Shown: positions 34,202 to 45,153, numbered from the stretch's first letter. The stretch: 64,000 bases of DNA from Erodium maritimum (GCA_963921825.1 OY997592.1:26267730-26331729); one strand, 5' to 3'. Notes: generated from the letters alone by a model not told the origin. Numbers and translations: made by a program.

Positions 34202-34832
34202 TAACTTTGGAAGTCCATTAAGTGAATAAAATAATAATATATTTGATATAATATTTATTTATTAATTACTCATTTTCAATTGTTGATATAATGAGATTAT
34301 ATTATGCATTTTATATACAAAATGACTCTTGAATTTCCAAAATTCAAAGAGGTTATTTTGCATGTCCATTATTCCTTAAATGTCTACACTTGTCAAGTTT
34401 TGTATGCCATGTGCTTGGGCTATTCTAAATAAGAGAGTGTGGTCATGTTTTGGAAAAATAAGACGCATGAAAAACTAGAGAGAAGTAAGATTTGCTCTCA
34501 GGGTTGAGAAGAAGAAAACGAGAGAGAGAAAGAAGAAGAGTTCTTCCTTGTGCTAGCACACAACTGATTTTGGGAACGCTTGTTGATGTGGATACCAGTA
34601 TAGGACGAATTCTTTTAATACGTCTCAACATAGTCAATCAGTAGAAACGTTATTGCTCCCTATCTCGAACCATGCTTAAAATCGAGAGGTAATTTCCTTG
34701 AACCTTCTGTTTGTTAGTTTACTCGGAATTTCCTTGAACCTTCTGTTTGTTAGTTTACTCGGAATTTCATGGATCCAGAGGCTTTTCTAGGGAATTTTTT
34801 AATTTCATATGCGTTTTTGCACCCTAGAATCC
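34202..34832 (+). repeat. Element C 3' LTR, segment 3 of 3
   Basis: Non-coding sequence with the features of a Copia LTR end: AATAAGAGAGTG and a run of AGAGAGAGAAAG near 34515. A plausible LTR end, AATCCTACA, falls near 34832. The 5' LTR of element C is outside the window, so the end is provisional. Confidence 0.45.
34691..34762 (+). repeat. Two tandem copies of a 36-bp unit
   Basis: AATTTCCTTGAACCTTCTGT and the bases up to ACTCGG occur twice, at 34691 and 34727, with no visible difference, so the duplication is recent. It lies near the end of the element C LTR. Confidence 0.9.
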
Positions 34833-34878
34833 TACAAGAAAGCACTTCACTAAGGTTCACTATCTTAAATTCACCTAA

Positions 34879-35884
34879 CTATTTCTTGTTAGTAATGATA
34901 TCTTTCAAGAATTTAGCATAGACATGCATACCTTGAATAGCATAAAGAAAATGAATATTAATCTCTAACTTCCTACAGATGTTCAGAAACTTAGAGAATT
35001 GAGCATCAACTTTGCTTTTCTTGACAATAGAAGGGAATATAAGAGGTGGAGTCCTAGTTTCTGCTACAACTATGGACTCTCTTACCTTCTTGCCTTTGGA
35101 GAGCCTTTGTGCCTTTGTTTCTTCCAAACTTTCATCTTGTCCTTCTTGATTCCGGTTATCTGCTCCTTGAACCTTTTCAGCTACCTTTTCCTTGGCATTC
35201 ACCGGCTCCTCTATCGACTTCCCATACCTCAAAGTGACTACATGAACATCTTCCTTAGGAATCCTCTATGTGTTGCCCAGGAGGCTTTCAGGAGCCCTCG
35301 AATTCAGAGCATTAGCCAATTGACCCATTTGGGTCTCCAAGCTCTAGAACCGTGAGTCATTTCACCTCTGGTTCTCATCATTACTCCAGGTCACTGCTTG
35401 TTTCTCCTTCACAAATGTCTTCCACCACTCCTCATCTTGCTTATTCTTCTCCCTCAACTATGTTATTATGGTCAACATCATTTGCTCTAGTTTGGAGGAT
35501 AATCATGTGGAGGTGCATTCTGAGGCTGCAATTGACACTATTGATTCTAAAGCCTCTATTGATACTGTTGGTTTTGGCGCCTTTGCTGATCACCCTGTCC
35601 TTGAGGTATCTGTTGATACCCAGAAGGAGATTGACTCTGTCCTTGAGGTTTCCATGACATGCTTGGATAGTCTTTCCATCCCTCATTATAGGTAGAGGAA
35701 AATGGATCATAATTCGGCTTCCTTTGGTTACCCACAAAGTTTGCAGTTTTTCCATGAGTTTCTACAATACCTTCAATACAGTCAAGAGGATCAGGTGCCG
35801 AGGATGTCTGCGTTGCATCCAACCTCTTTGTCAAACTTTGGACCATTTTTTCCTCCACCTTGTCCATTGCATTAACTGTTCCTT
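34879..35884 (-). pseudogene. Athila-type Gypsy gag, C-terminal part
   Basis: Minus-strand gag of the Athila lineage. Blocks, in reading order, are Phe-Val-Gly-Asn-Gln-Arg with Tyr-Asn-Glu-Gly-Trp (near 35740-35670), a Gln/Gly-rich tail, then Leu-Asn-Ile-Cys-Arg-Lys-Leu-Glu-Ile-Asn-Ile and Tyr-Ala-Lys-Phe-Leu-Lys-Asp-Ile (35000-34890), the familiar Athila motif before protease. It ends in a stop at 34879, with no pol beyond. The N-terminal part is at 39411-40065, the two halves being separated by LINE 1. Frameshifts are present. Confidence 0.8.
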
Positions 35885-35915
35885 AATTTTGGAGTAGCTC
35901 TGAGATGGTTTTCTC

Positions 35916-37603
35916 TGTTGGGTCTCGAGGTAGGGTTGGAGATGAACCAACTCGCAGCGGAAAATCAATGAAAACCAAGAGACGATTAAACCATGAAACA
36001 ACTAACAAAGAATGGATTCACAAGAGAAAAATTCAGCACTATATCTTACCAAAACAAGAACACCGGGTAACGAATGATTGGCTTGAGTCTCCAAGACGCC
36101 TACGTATCCACATGGGAATCAAAGCCACGTAGTTCTTCTCTTTGAGGACTCAAGAACACAAAAATGGAGGTGGGAGCTTGCCAAACCCGAAATTGCAAGG
36201 GAAGGGGGAGAGAAGTTGTGTTTCCTATTCTTGTCTTGTATTTGTTATGTTGAAAAAAGATGACTTAAACATAACAAAACCCATACTTGTCCAACTAAAG
36301 GCATGGGACAAGCATGGTGACAAGTAAGGTGTAAGTAGGACAAAGTATGGCAAGACAAGATTGGGTTAGGTGGTGAATCACCAACACCTTAATCCTTGTC
36401 TTGCTTACTTAGTACTAATTAATCAAGACTTGATTAATTAGTTCCATGGGCCTTGGTTGCATGGGCCTTTCATGGGCCTCTTGGAACATGGCCTGTGGCC
36501 ATTTCCAACGAGGTCCCGTGATTCGCTCATCGCCTCCAAGCCTTTCATACCGGAAATGTCCAACATTATCCAACGCGATCAATCCCAAGACTCCAAGCCT
36601 TGTCTCGATCCGTAAAGTCCTATTCACTTACAGGCACATGACCCAAAACCCAGTTTTGGTCATGTCCCGAGACAACTCCCTTTTGGCCATTCTCCATAAA
36701 TGTGTCAATGAGCTTCATCCTCTGGTGTGACCCTTAGGTTTATGCATGTCAATAGATCAACGTAAAAATCTCATTTTACTTGATCCTATTTAAGTGGCAA
36801 CTAACGAGACTTTAGTATTGTCTGGCACTGCATAACGAATCGACCCTGTCGATTCTAACCTTTCTGTCATCCCTGTCATTATCCTTTTATCTCCGATATC
36901 CTGATTGAGATAAGGCATAGAGCCGTCATCCTTATTATTCTCAATCAATGTTCCTTGATATGTGAGATGACTAAAGATATGATACCCAGTATCATGTGCA
37001 TGGCCATGCTATTCTTTCAGTCACTCTCGATCAATCGGCCGAGAACCGATATCTTTCCCATACCTCAGTATGAGGGATAAATCCCTTAGCCGTCTTTCGT
37101 GTCACTCATGTAGCCCGTCCCCAAGCCAATCATGGCCGTTATGGAAGCCCTGTTACGGACAACGTTAGGCTTAAGTCAAACTCAGTTGTTGACTACATAA
37201 CGATCACAAAGACTCCTTGGTCTAAGGATACATGACAAGCTACGACACTGAATATGTTCATGACTTAATCTATGGCACATATTCAGGGCGGGTCGTCCAA
37301 TATCATGTCCCACATGATATCTATGATCAGACTCCGGAATCCCATTCCAATGACTAACAGAACGTAAGCCATAAAGAGCCATCTTTCATACTAGTCGCTT
37401 CTAATGAAGCTTTGTTGACTAGGGACCCATCGAGTGTGATATATCTAAATCTATGGTTCTATTCGCATGGTGGGCATAGATCAGAGCACACATCGATATA
37501 TTACTCCAACACATAAGTAATATAAAGCCGCTTTGATTTTATTGCTAACGATGATATATACATTTGGACATTTAGGATCGAACTATGGGCCTTAAGACTA
37601 ACA
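35916..37603 (-). repeat. Solo LTR of Copia family A
   Basis: A minus-strand 1688-bp LTR of the A2/A3 type (plus strand TGTTGGGTCTCGAGG to AAGACTAACA), flanked by a perfect TTCTC duplication at 35911-35915 and 37604-37608. No internal sequence is attached, so it arose by LTR-LTR recombination after insertion into LINE 1. Confidence 0.95.
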
Positions 37604-37630
37604 TTCTCTTTCTCAGAATTTTGCTCAGTC

Positions 37631-37837
37631 TTGATCTCTCGGTACAGAGATTACGTTGCTGTTGAGTCTTCATTGCTGGCCAAGAGAAAGAAGAGCATCA
37701 CTCATCCGGTCAAGAGGAGGGATGCAGCTCGACCTGTCAAAGGCAAAGTCGCTCCGGCCAAGACGAAGAAGGTTCGTGATGATGCCACCAGGACTCAGAC
37801 GAGGGAAAAAAAAATCTTATTGTTGGAGATAACGTAG
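37631..37837 (+). pseudogene. LINE 1 ORF1 basic N-terminal region
   Basis: A Lys/Arg/Ala-rich stretch (Ala-Lys-Arg-Lys-Lys-Ser, Pro-Val-Lys-Arg-Arg-Asp) precedes the RRM ORF. The frame is lost at a run of nine A around 37805-37813, and a stop follows. It is consistent with a nucleic-acid-binding tail of ORF1, shifted out of frame by slippage in the A run. Confidence 0.5.
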
Positions 37838-37907
37838 CGAAAGGAACTCAGTCGGAAAAAGGTACCCGGTTGCAGTCCCGGTTTGAGTCCCTTTTTCGGT
37901 CCCTGTT

Positions 37908-38777
37908 TTGAATACATCTTCCACAGATCGATTGGAGGCGATCAGTTCGGATCAGGTGAGTTCAAAGGATTTGTTCATTTGCAATTTACCCTATTATGCT
38001 AAGGAGGAGTGGATTCGAAATAGTCTTGGAGCGTTCGGGACAGTAACGGAGTGCTCTGTTCTGAAAAAACCAAACAAAACAGGAAAGTTTTTTGGCTTTG
38101 CTTCGTTCTCGACGGCTGAGGCTACCTCACAAGATGTGGAATCTCTTAACGGTTTCAAGGTTAATGGGCATGTGCTGTTCGTTGCTTTGAAACGTTTCAA
38201 GTTGTATCCGAAGGCGTCTAAGGCTAGAACAGAGCATGTCGACTTTGTTCTACCGGTGAACTTACCGGCCGCCGCAGCTTCACTCCGTTTGGTTTGTCAA
38301 GATTCACATATTTTCGATTTTCAAATCCCCCCAATTCCACAGGATATTCAGAGATCTGATGTTGCGCAGATGGGGGATGAAGTCGCTGGATCGGATTCGA
38401 TTTTGCTTCCTAATATACGGGATTTCCAAATCACAGAAGATGTCGCGACTTCAGTTTTGGAAAGTGGCGTGATCCCTGGCTCATCGTGTCCTGTGATTCC
38501 TATTTCAGCGCATATCGTTCCTGGTACATCGCGTCTTGGAGACGAAGGAAAAAACGCGCGAAGCGTTGTCGTTGAAGAGAACAAGCCCATTCCTGAGGCC
38601 CAAGCTTCTGTACTGGATCAGGTCCAAAACTGTTTAACCATGGACCAGGCTTGTGCCCAACAGGGCTCGCAGACTGTGGTGGGCCCAGAACTGGTAGATG
38701 GATCTCGGGATGAGGTGAGCGATTCGATCCCGGATGTCGAGTTTCAAGGTAGCCCTTGGAAGGACGCTTTGATTTAA
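37908..38777 (+). CDS. LINE 1 ORF1 protein with RRM
   Basis: 289 codons with one RNA recognition motif at residues 20-95: RNP2 is Leu-Phe-Ile-Cys-Asn-Leu (22-27) and RNP1 is Lys-Phe-Phe-Gly-Phe-Ala-Ser-Phe (60-67). The C-terminal half is low in recognisable domains, Ser/Val/Asp-rich and acidic. It probably binds the element's RNA. The window-scale context (poly-A tail, 13-bp duplication) argues for a retroelement, not a host splicing factor. A host retrogene is the alternative. No intron is apparent. Confidence 0.65.
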   Translation: MNTSSTDRLEAISSDQVSSKDLFICNLPYYAKEEWIRNSLGAFGTVTECSVLKKPNKTGKFFGFASFSTAEATSQDVESLNGFKVNGHVLFVALKRFKLYPKASKARTEHVDFVLPVNLPAAAASLRLVCQDSHIFDFQIPPIPQDIQRSDVAQMGDEVAGSDSILLPNIRDFQITEDVATSVLESGVIPGSSCPVIPISAHIVPGTSRLGDEGKNARSVVVEENKPIPEAQASVLDQVQNCLTMDQACAQQGSQTVVGPELVDGSRDEVSDSIPDVEFQGSPWKDALI

Positions 38778-38838
38778 CCCCTCAATTTCCGGAGATCGGA
38801 ATATAGTAAACCATATTCCGGGAAGTACGTCTCCAAGT

Positions 38839-39225
38839 TTGGAAAGGGCTATTCAAGCTATCACACGAGATACGAGAATTAATCATCCTAAGAAGAAACG
38901 CGGTCGTCCAAAGAAGGGACAATCAAAGGGGATAGCTCCTCCAACTATTTTTTATCAGACAAGGGCTAAATCTACGGATATCTTGGGAAACTTCACTATT
39001 GATGTCGCTAAGAGGGATAGCTCAGGTAATTCGAGCTACTCCAAGAAAGAAGGGAAAAAGGTTGTTGATCTCTGCTCTCTAGCACTTCATCACTCTGACC
39101 CCCAGGTTGTGGAGGCCGTCGAGGGTTACGAGGACGAGGATTACCTTGACCTAGGTGCAGGAAAAGCCCTGATCCCCGTTCCGGTTGCTAATCGGTTCCT
39201 GTGTTTAAACCCGGATAGGTCGTAG
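38839..39225 (+). pseudogene. LINE 1 ORF1 C-terminal region
   Basis: A 128-codon frame in a different phase from the RRM ORF, starting 60 bp after its stop. It contains Lys-Lys-Lys-Arg-Gly-Arg-Pro-Lys-Lys-Gly, an AT-hook-like basic motif, and a Glu/Asp-rich tail. It likely belonged to the same protein before a frameshift. The 3' UTR (39226-39401) is T-rich and ends in the poly-A tail. Confidence 0.45.
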
Positions 39226-39410
39226 TCAAGAGGGATGTAGTGTTTCCTCTTTTGTTTTGATTTCTGTTTTTGGTTCTTTTGTTTCTTGTTTGGCTTTTGT
39301 AAGCTGTTATGGTCTGAGAAAATGATTCTTCTTAGGATAGTTTTCTTGCAACGTTTTACTGTCTTGTAAAATGCTTGCTTAAATAAAAAACTTAGCCTAT
39401 CAAAAAAAAA

Positions 39411-40065
39411 TTAACTGTTCCTTGGGCTCCTGCTCCTCTTCTGTTGAAATGACAAACATTATTAGAGGCCATTAAATTCAAGAGGGCCACATTATTCTTT
39501 AAAGACATTGTCATAAAATATCCTCCAAACTTTGAATCTATTCGTCGTTGGCTGGCATCATTCAAACTATAATAGAAATTCTGCAAATAAATCCACAATG
39601 GTTGCCCATGATGCGGACACTATCTCAATAAATCAGAGAACCTATCCCATGCTTCTACCGATGTTTAATCACCTTTCTGGGCAAATGTATTGATGTCAAC
39701 TCTCAGCTTTATCGTCTTCTTTGGTGGGAAGAAAAGATTCATGAATGCGTCCACCAACTGGTCCATGTTCTAATGCTCCCATTAGATAAATTACGCATCC
39801 ACTTACTTGCTTTATCCTTCAATAAAAAAGGAAAAAGTCGAAGACGCACTACATCATTTGAAACTCCATTGCACCTGAATGTGTCACAAATCTCCAAGAA
39901 TGTTGTCAAGTGCTCCAACGGATCTTCATGCGCATTCCCATAGAATGGGTCGCTCCTCACCATGTTGATCACATATATCTTGATCTCAAATTTTTGTGTT
40001 GTAACTGGTGGTGCAACAATGCTGGTTTCGAGGCCTCGGATCAGAGGAGTTCCATACTCCATCAA
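39411..40065 (-). pseudogene. Athila-type gag, N-terminal part
   Basis: Reading on the minus strand from 40065: Thr-Ser-Ile-Val-Ala-Pro-Pro, then Glu-Asp-Pro-Leu-Glu-His-Leu-Thr-Thr-Phe-Leu-Glu-Ile-Cys-Asp-Thr, then Val-Arg-Leu-Arg-Leu-Phe-Pro-Phe and Lys-Ala-Ser-Lys-Trp. This is the standard Athila retrotransposon gag. It continues through the LINE target site into 35884 and lower. Several stops are present past 39740. Confidence 0.85.
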
Positions 40066-40592
40066 TGCCCTTTTCCTTGGTGGTTCCTACGGAGCAAACA
40101 ATGGATTAATTCTGGGAGGAGCCGGAGTTTTCTCCCAAGTTAGGTTCTCATTCCTTGGACGGATCGCGTCCCTCTAGTTATCATCCTAGTCATCCTCATT
40201 ATCCGAGTGATGACTCTATCCGGAGTGATGACTCATAGCTTTCTTTCCTTGACGATTCACGATCCGAGCTTTCCTCTCGACCTCTTCAATATCTATAGTC
40301 AACAAACTCAGAGAGGGTGAGACCGCAACTGCATAAATAAATTAAATAAAATAAAAAAATTAATTAAATAGTCTTAACACGAATTATAAATATATCAGAG
40401 TTGCCTTAGTTTCTCCCTAGCAACAATGTCATTAACTTGAGACCCTGAGAATTAACTCTCAGAATGGCACGACAAGCGTATCGATCGTCAAGTACTAATC
40501 GGAGTTTAGTCTGAGTTATCGTACCTAAGGGAGAAATTAGACAAACACTTACATTAATTAATTCGTTTATCAAGATATTCCTATAACGATGA
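40066..40592 (-). repeat. Athila leader, primer site and LTR end, copy 1
   Basis: With the adjacent gag start this matches 48233-48806 over about 580 bp at well above 90%. The Athila primer site (tRNA-Asp type) is mutated here, reading AGCAACAATGTCA where copy 2 has AGCAACAGCGCCA. The LTR begins at about 40437 but stops at 40592, where truncated Copia A3 starts. Confidence 0.8.
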
Positions 40593-40938
40593 TATGTGGG
40601 TGTCGTGCGCCTTAGCGGAGCACCTGCATAGTGACATGTCATAGTTTAAAATTGGTGGATCCGGCTATGATTCTCAGCCTAGGTTGAGCTAGGGTATCAG
40701 ATAGGGTAAGTCATGTACATATGTACATACCCTAGCTAAGAGTCACATTGGATGTGATTGGATGGGGTCCTACCTACATAACTCGATTAATTGGTGAGCC
40801 TTCGTTCAGCTTGATCGAGTGAATCAAGGATCTTGGTTCTAGATTTTAAAGGTTTAGAATCAATTGGTTGCTGTTTAGACTTGATCTTCAGAAAATTTAT
40901 TCAATTTACTGATTAAATTTTATCTGTCGTATAGATCA

Positions 40939-41560
40939 AATGGCAAAAGTAAACAGTAGTTTGTAATTAAAAGCCATTATTGACATGGTCAAGCTTAATA
41001 TGACAAATTATATGTACTGGTATAGAAATTTGAGGATGGCCCTCAAATATAAACGCAAAGAAAATGACCTTGACAAGGCTATCCCTTTTGTCCAGAAAAT
41101 GAAGGGGCATCTCGAACATCTTTATGGACTGGGTCTTAAGATAGAATCAGAGATGGCAACAGATAGGGTTTTGCGCTCCCTTCCTCGTGTATATGTTGAG
41201 TTCACCATGAACTATCACATGCACGATATGTACATGACCATATCAGAGTTACATGGCATGTTTGTAACTGCTGGGAAGAATATCAGGGATCTGGGATCCA
41301 AGGATATTTTGATGGCCAGAAAGGGATCAAGTTTCAATAAGTAAACTGGTAGTGGTAAGGGCAAGACCCCTACGCACTTGGCATGAAAGATGAGACACTT
41401 GATCGCTCTTAACCCTCCTAGGACCGGGGTCCTTAAGGAAGGATAAGGAGGATGAGACTATCTACTTCGACTACCAGAAGCCCGGTCAACGGAAAAGGGA
41501 TTGCGAAAAAAAAAACAGGATGATCTGAAAAGGGCAGTGGGACTGCGCCTTCAGTATGTA
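40939..41560 (+). pseudogene. A3 gag remnant
   Basis: It starts Met-Ala-Lys-Val-Asn with a TAA shortly after. The open stretch from 40985 shows Asn-Tyr-Met-Tyr-Trp-Tyr, then Leu-Asp-Lys-Ala-Ile-Pro joined directly to Val-Gln-Lys-Met-Lys, the same internal deletion as A1. Leu-Arg-Ser-Leu-Pro and Tyr-His-Met-His follow. The zinc knuckle region (near 41460) is badly decayed. Confidence 0.75.
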
Positions 41561-44430
41561 TTAACTTTATAAAGTTACATCTTACTACTTCCAAGATTCA
41601 TGGTATTGGATACAACTGTTATAGGATCCATAAGTCTTTCTTTGCCAAGAAGTCTAGTTTTGTGCTACATAATTTGTCTTGCATACCTACTTTTAGTAGG
41701 AAAAATATATATGTGTCCGTGTTAGACAAGGAAGGATATAATTTTGAGTTTCAATATTCTATGCAATGATATGTTCTATGTTAGTGCTAACATGGTTGGA
41801 GGATTGTACATATTAGATATGAGTAACAATGCCTCAAGCTCTATTTATAACGTTAATACCAAGAGGTCTAAATCCGACGATTTAAACCGAAACTCTTATA
41901 AGGCACTATCGTTAGGTTCCCATAAACAAAAACGCATACCAATACTTCGGAGGTGAGGAATTTTAAGTCCATTCGAATTTCATTCGATTAATAGGTGTGA
42001 GGCTTGTTTGATGGCAAAATGACTAAAGTGCCCTTCATCGGTTGCGGTGAAAGGGCGGGTCAATTATTGGGGCTGATACACTCGGATGTGTGTAGAATAA
42101 TAAGTTTGCTTTCCATGAGGGATTTTAGCTAATTTATCACATTTACTGATGATTACAGTAAATATGGTTATGTCTATTCGATGAGACATAAGTCTTAAAC
42201 TTTTGATAAAATCAAAGAGTTTAAGACTGAAGTAGAAAACCAGATCGGGAAAGGTATTAAGGTACTTCGATTGGATCGAGGTGGAAAATACTTGATCATA
42301 GAGTTTTTTAGATAATCTAAAAGAGAATGGTATCCTTTTAGAATGGACTCCTCTCGGGACATTATAGTTGAAAGGTGTAGCCGAACGGAGAAATCAGAAA
42401 TTGTTAGACAATGGTCCGTTCCTTGATCAGTTGGACTGATCTTCCGATCTCTTTTTAGGGTTATGCTCTGGAGACACCCGCGTTCATAGTGAATCAGGCT
42501 CTAACGAAGGTTGTGGAAGGGATACCATTTTAGAAATGGTACAGGAAAAAGCTCCTTTTGTTCTTCCTAAGGGTCTGGGGTTGTGAGGCTTATGTGAAAC
42601 GTTTGGTTTCGACTAAGCTCGAACCAAGATCTGAGAAATGCACCTTCGTGGGGTATCCCAAAGGAACAAGGGGATACTACTTCTACAAACCCAGTGAGAA
42701 CATGGTATTCGTCGCTAGGGGTGAGGTCCTTATGGAAATGAAATTAGTTTCCAAAGACGTCAGTGGTAGGGTTGTACATCTAGTAGAAGTTCAAGATGGT
42801 ACAGATGTCTCTAAACCACTTGACAACCCAGTAGAGGAGCCTGAAGTGGTCGTAGAGCATGAACAAGTTCCTGTAGCAATTCTTGAAGGTCTAAGGCGAT
42901 CTTGAAGGATCAGTCACTCACCTCATAGATATGGTTATTTTGTGTCCGGAGGGGACAGTGAGCTAATGGTGGATCATGAGCATCCATCCACCTTCAAGAA
43001 GTCGTGGATGGGCCCGAATCCGAGTTATGGGTGGGAGTCATGGGGGAGGAAATGCAGTCCATGTCGGACAACTAAGTCTGGGAACTGGTTAATCCCATCG
43101 ATGGGGTGAGGACCATCGGATGCAAATGAATCTTCAAGGTGAAGATGGACCTGGATGGAAAACTTGACACCTACGAAACTTGACTGGTTGCGATAGGTTA
43201 TAGGAAAATCCAAGGGACTGACTATGAGGAAACCTTCTCACTAGTGGCCATGGTCAAATCTATCCAGATTCTTCTTGACATAGTCTCGTATCTTGATTAC
43301 GAGATATGGAAAGTGGATGTCAAAATCGGTTTTAAACGGGAATTTGACTAAGGACGTTTGTATGTCTCAGTCCGAAGGTTTTGACGATCCAATGAATAAA
43401 CGGATAGGTTTATAAGTTGTTGAAATCCATTCGTGGATTAAAACAAGATTCTCGGAGTTGGAACCTTCATTTTGATGAAGCGATAATTAGATTTGGATTC
43501 ATCAAGAATGAGGATGACCCTTGTGTTTATAAGAAGGCTACAAGGAGAAAGATTTCCTTTCTGGTGCTCATTTTAAACGACATCCCAACCTTGCACGAGA
43601 CTAAAAGCTTGGTTGGGGAAGTGGTTCACAATATAGGACTTACACGATGCTCTTTATATCTTAGGGATTAAGATATATAGAGATCGCACCAAGAGGGTCT
43701 TGGGTTTAAGTCAGAGCACCTATGTGAACAAGGCATTGAGTGGGTTCTCAATGCTCTTTTCAAATAAAGAATTATTACCCGCTCGTTATAGCGTTATTCT
43801 CAACAAGACTCATTGTCCTAAAACACCTGATGAGCCGAAAAGGATGATGCGATTCTCATGCCCCTAGGGGGGTGCAGGATCAATCATATATGCCATGACA
43901 TATACGAGACCGGACGTCTCGTATGCCTTGTTTTGTACTAGTAGACATCAGTCTAACCCTTAGAGAAAGATGATGTTGAACTAGTCGTCGAAGGATAAGT
44001 AGATGCTAGTTTTCCAGATGCATCCAGATGACTTTAGAAGAGCGTGGCTGTGCTCTCAGCTAGAAGAGCGTGAAACATGAAACCATCGTTGATTCTACGA
44101 TAGATGTCGAGTACATGGGTACTGCAGAGGCAACTAAGGAGTATGTGTGGATTTGGAAATTCACGGCAGGGTTAGGCGTAATTAGAAACCCGCCTAAGCC
44201 CGGCGAATCTATTTTTCTACAACACAAGGGCCATTGCACAAGCTAAAATGCCAAATCGCATAACAAATCCAAACATGTACTACAACGTATCCACCTCATC
44301 AGAGAAATACTGAACCGAGGTGAAGTAAAGATCACCTATATTGTAACTGATGACAACATAGCCAATCCGTTGACTAAAGGCACTCTCGTTGCCAGATCAT
44401 GTTAGACATGTAAAGTCAATGGGAATATAT
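41561..44430 (+). pseudogene. A3 pol remnant lacking the RT active site
   Basis: Pre-integrase (41744-41956), integrase (about 42040-42560), the open linker 42558-42905 (Trp-Gly-Cys-Glu-Ala-Tyr-Val-Lys-Arg), RT (about 42985-43760) and RNase H (about 44060-44420) are recognisable. At 43558-43578, Phe-Leu-Val-Leu runs straight into Ile-Leu-Asn-Asp-Ile-Pro, lacking the seven codons around YVDD exactly as in A2. Many stops and frameshifts indicate an older copy than A2. Confidence 0.8.
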
Positions 44431-45153
44431 TGGAATTCATATTGGAACTAGGGCAAGTGGCATATTTTTAGTCTTAGTGCCCGTAGTTCAATCATAAATA
44501 TCCAAATGTATATATCATCATTATCAATAAAATTAAAGCGGTTTTATTTTACTTATGTGTTGGAGTAATATATCGATGTGTGTTCTGATCTATGCCCACA
44601 ATGCGAATGAAACCATAGATCGAGATAGATCACACTCGATGGGTCCCTAGTCAACAAAGCTTCACTAGAAGCGACTAGTATGAAAGATAGCTCTTTATGG
44701 CTTATGTTTTGTTAGTCATTGGAATGGGATTCCCGAGTCTGATCATAGATATCATATGGGACATGATATTGGACGAGTCGTCCTGAATATGTTCCATAGA
44801 TTAAGTCATGAACATATTCAGTGTCGTAGCTTGTCATGTATCCTTAGACCAAGGAGTCTTTGTGATCGCTATGCAGTCAACAACTGAGTTTGACTTGAGC
44901 CTAATATTGTTCGTAACAAGGCTTCCATAATGGCCAGGATTGGCTCAGGGATGGGATGCATGAGTGACACGAAAGACGGCTAAGGGATTTATCCTTTATA
45001 CTGAGGTGTGGGAAAGATATTGGTTCTCGACCGCTTGATTGAGAGTGACTGAAAGAATAGCATGGCCATGCACATGATACTGGCTATCATATATTCAAGC
45101 ATCTCACATATCAAGGAACAATGATTGAGAATAATAAGGATGACGACTCTATG

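Larger units (their letters stand above)
35885..39410 (+). mobile_element. ORF1-only LINE 1 (RRM type), split by a solo LTR
   Basis: A non-LTR retrotransposon: a 9-A tail at 39402-39410 and a perfect 13-bp duplication TTAACTGTTCCTT at 35872-35884 and 39411-39423, inserted into Athila gag. Without the solo LTR (35916-37603 plus 5 bp) it is about 1.8 kb. It encodes only an ORF1-like protein with an RRM. No endonuclease or reverse transcriptase motif is readable before the tail. RRM-type ORF1 is known from plant LINEs of the BNR type described in Beta. The missing ORF2 makes this analogous to mammalian half-L1 elements. Confidence 0.8.

Noticed and set aside
35441..35755. Plus-strand ORFs at 34999-35355 and 35352-35657 and one alternative minus-strand frame
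   Set aside because: They overlap the Athila gag, whose motifs read on the minus strand in other frames.
37908..38777. Host RNA-binding protein gene (nuclear RRM protein)
   Set aside because: It lies inside an insertion with a 13-bp duplication and poly-A tail, is flanked by frameshifted ORF1-like sequence, and has no intron. A LINE ORF1 is the simpler reading, though a retrogene is not fully excluded.
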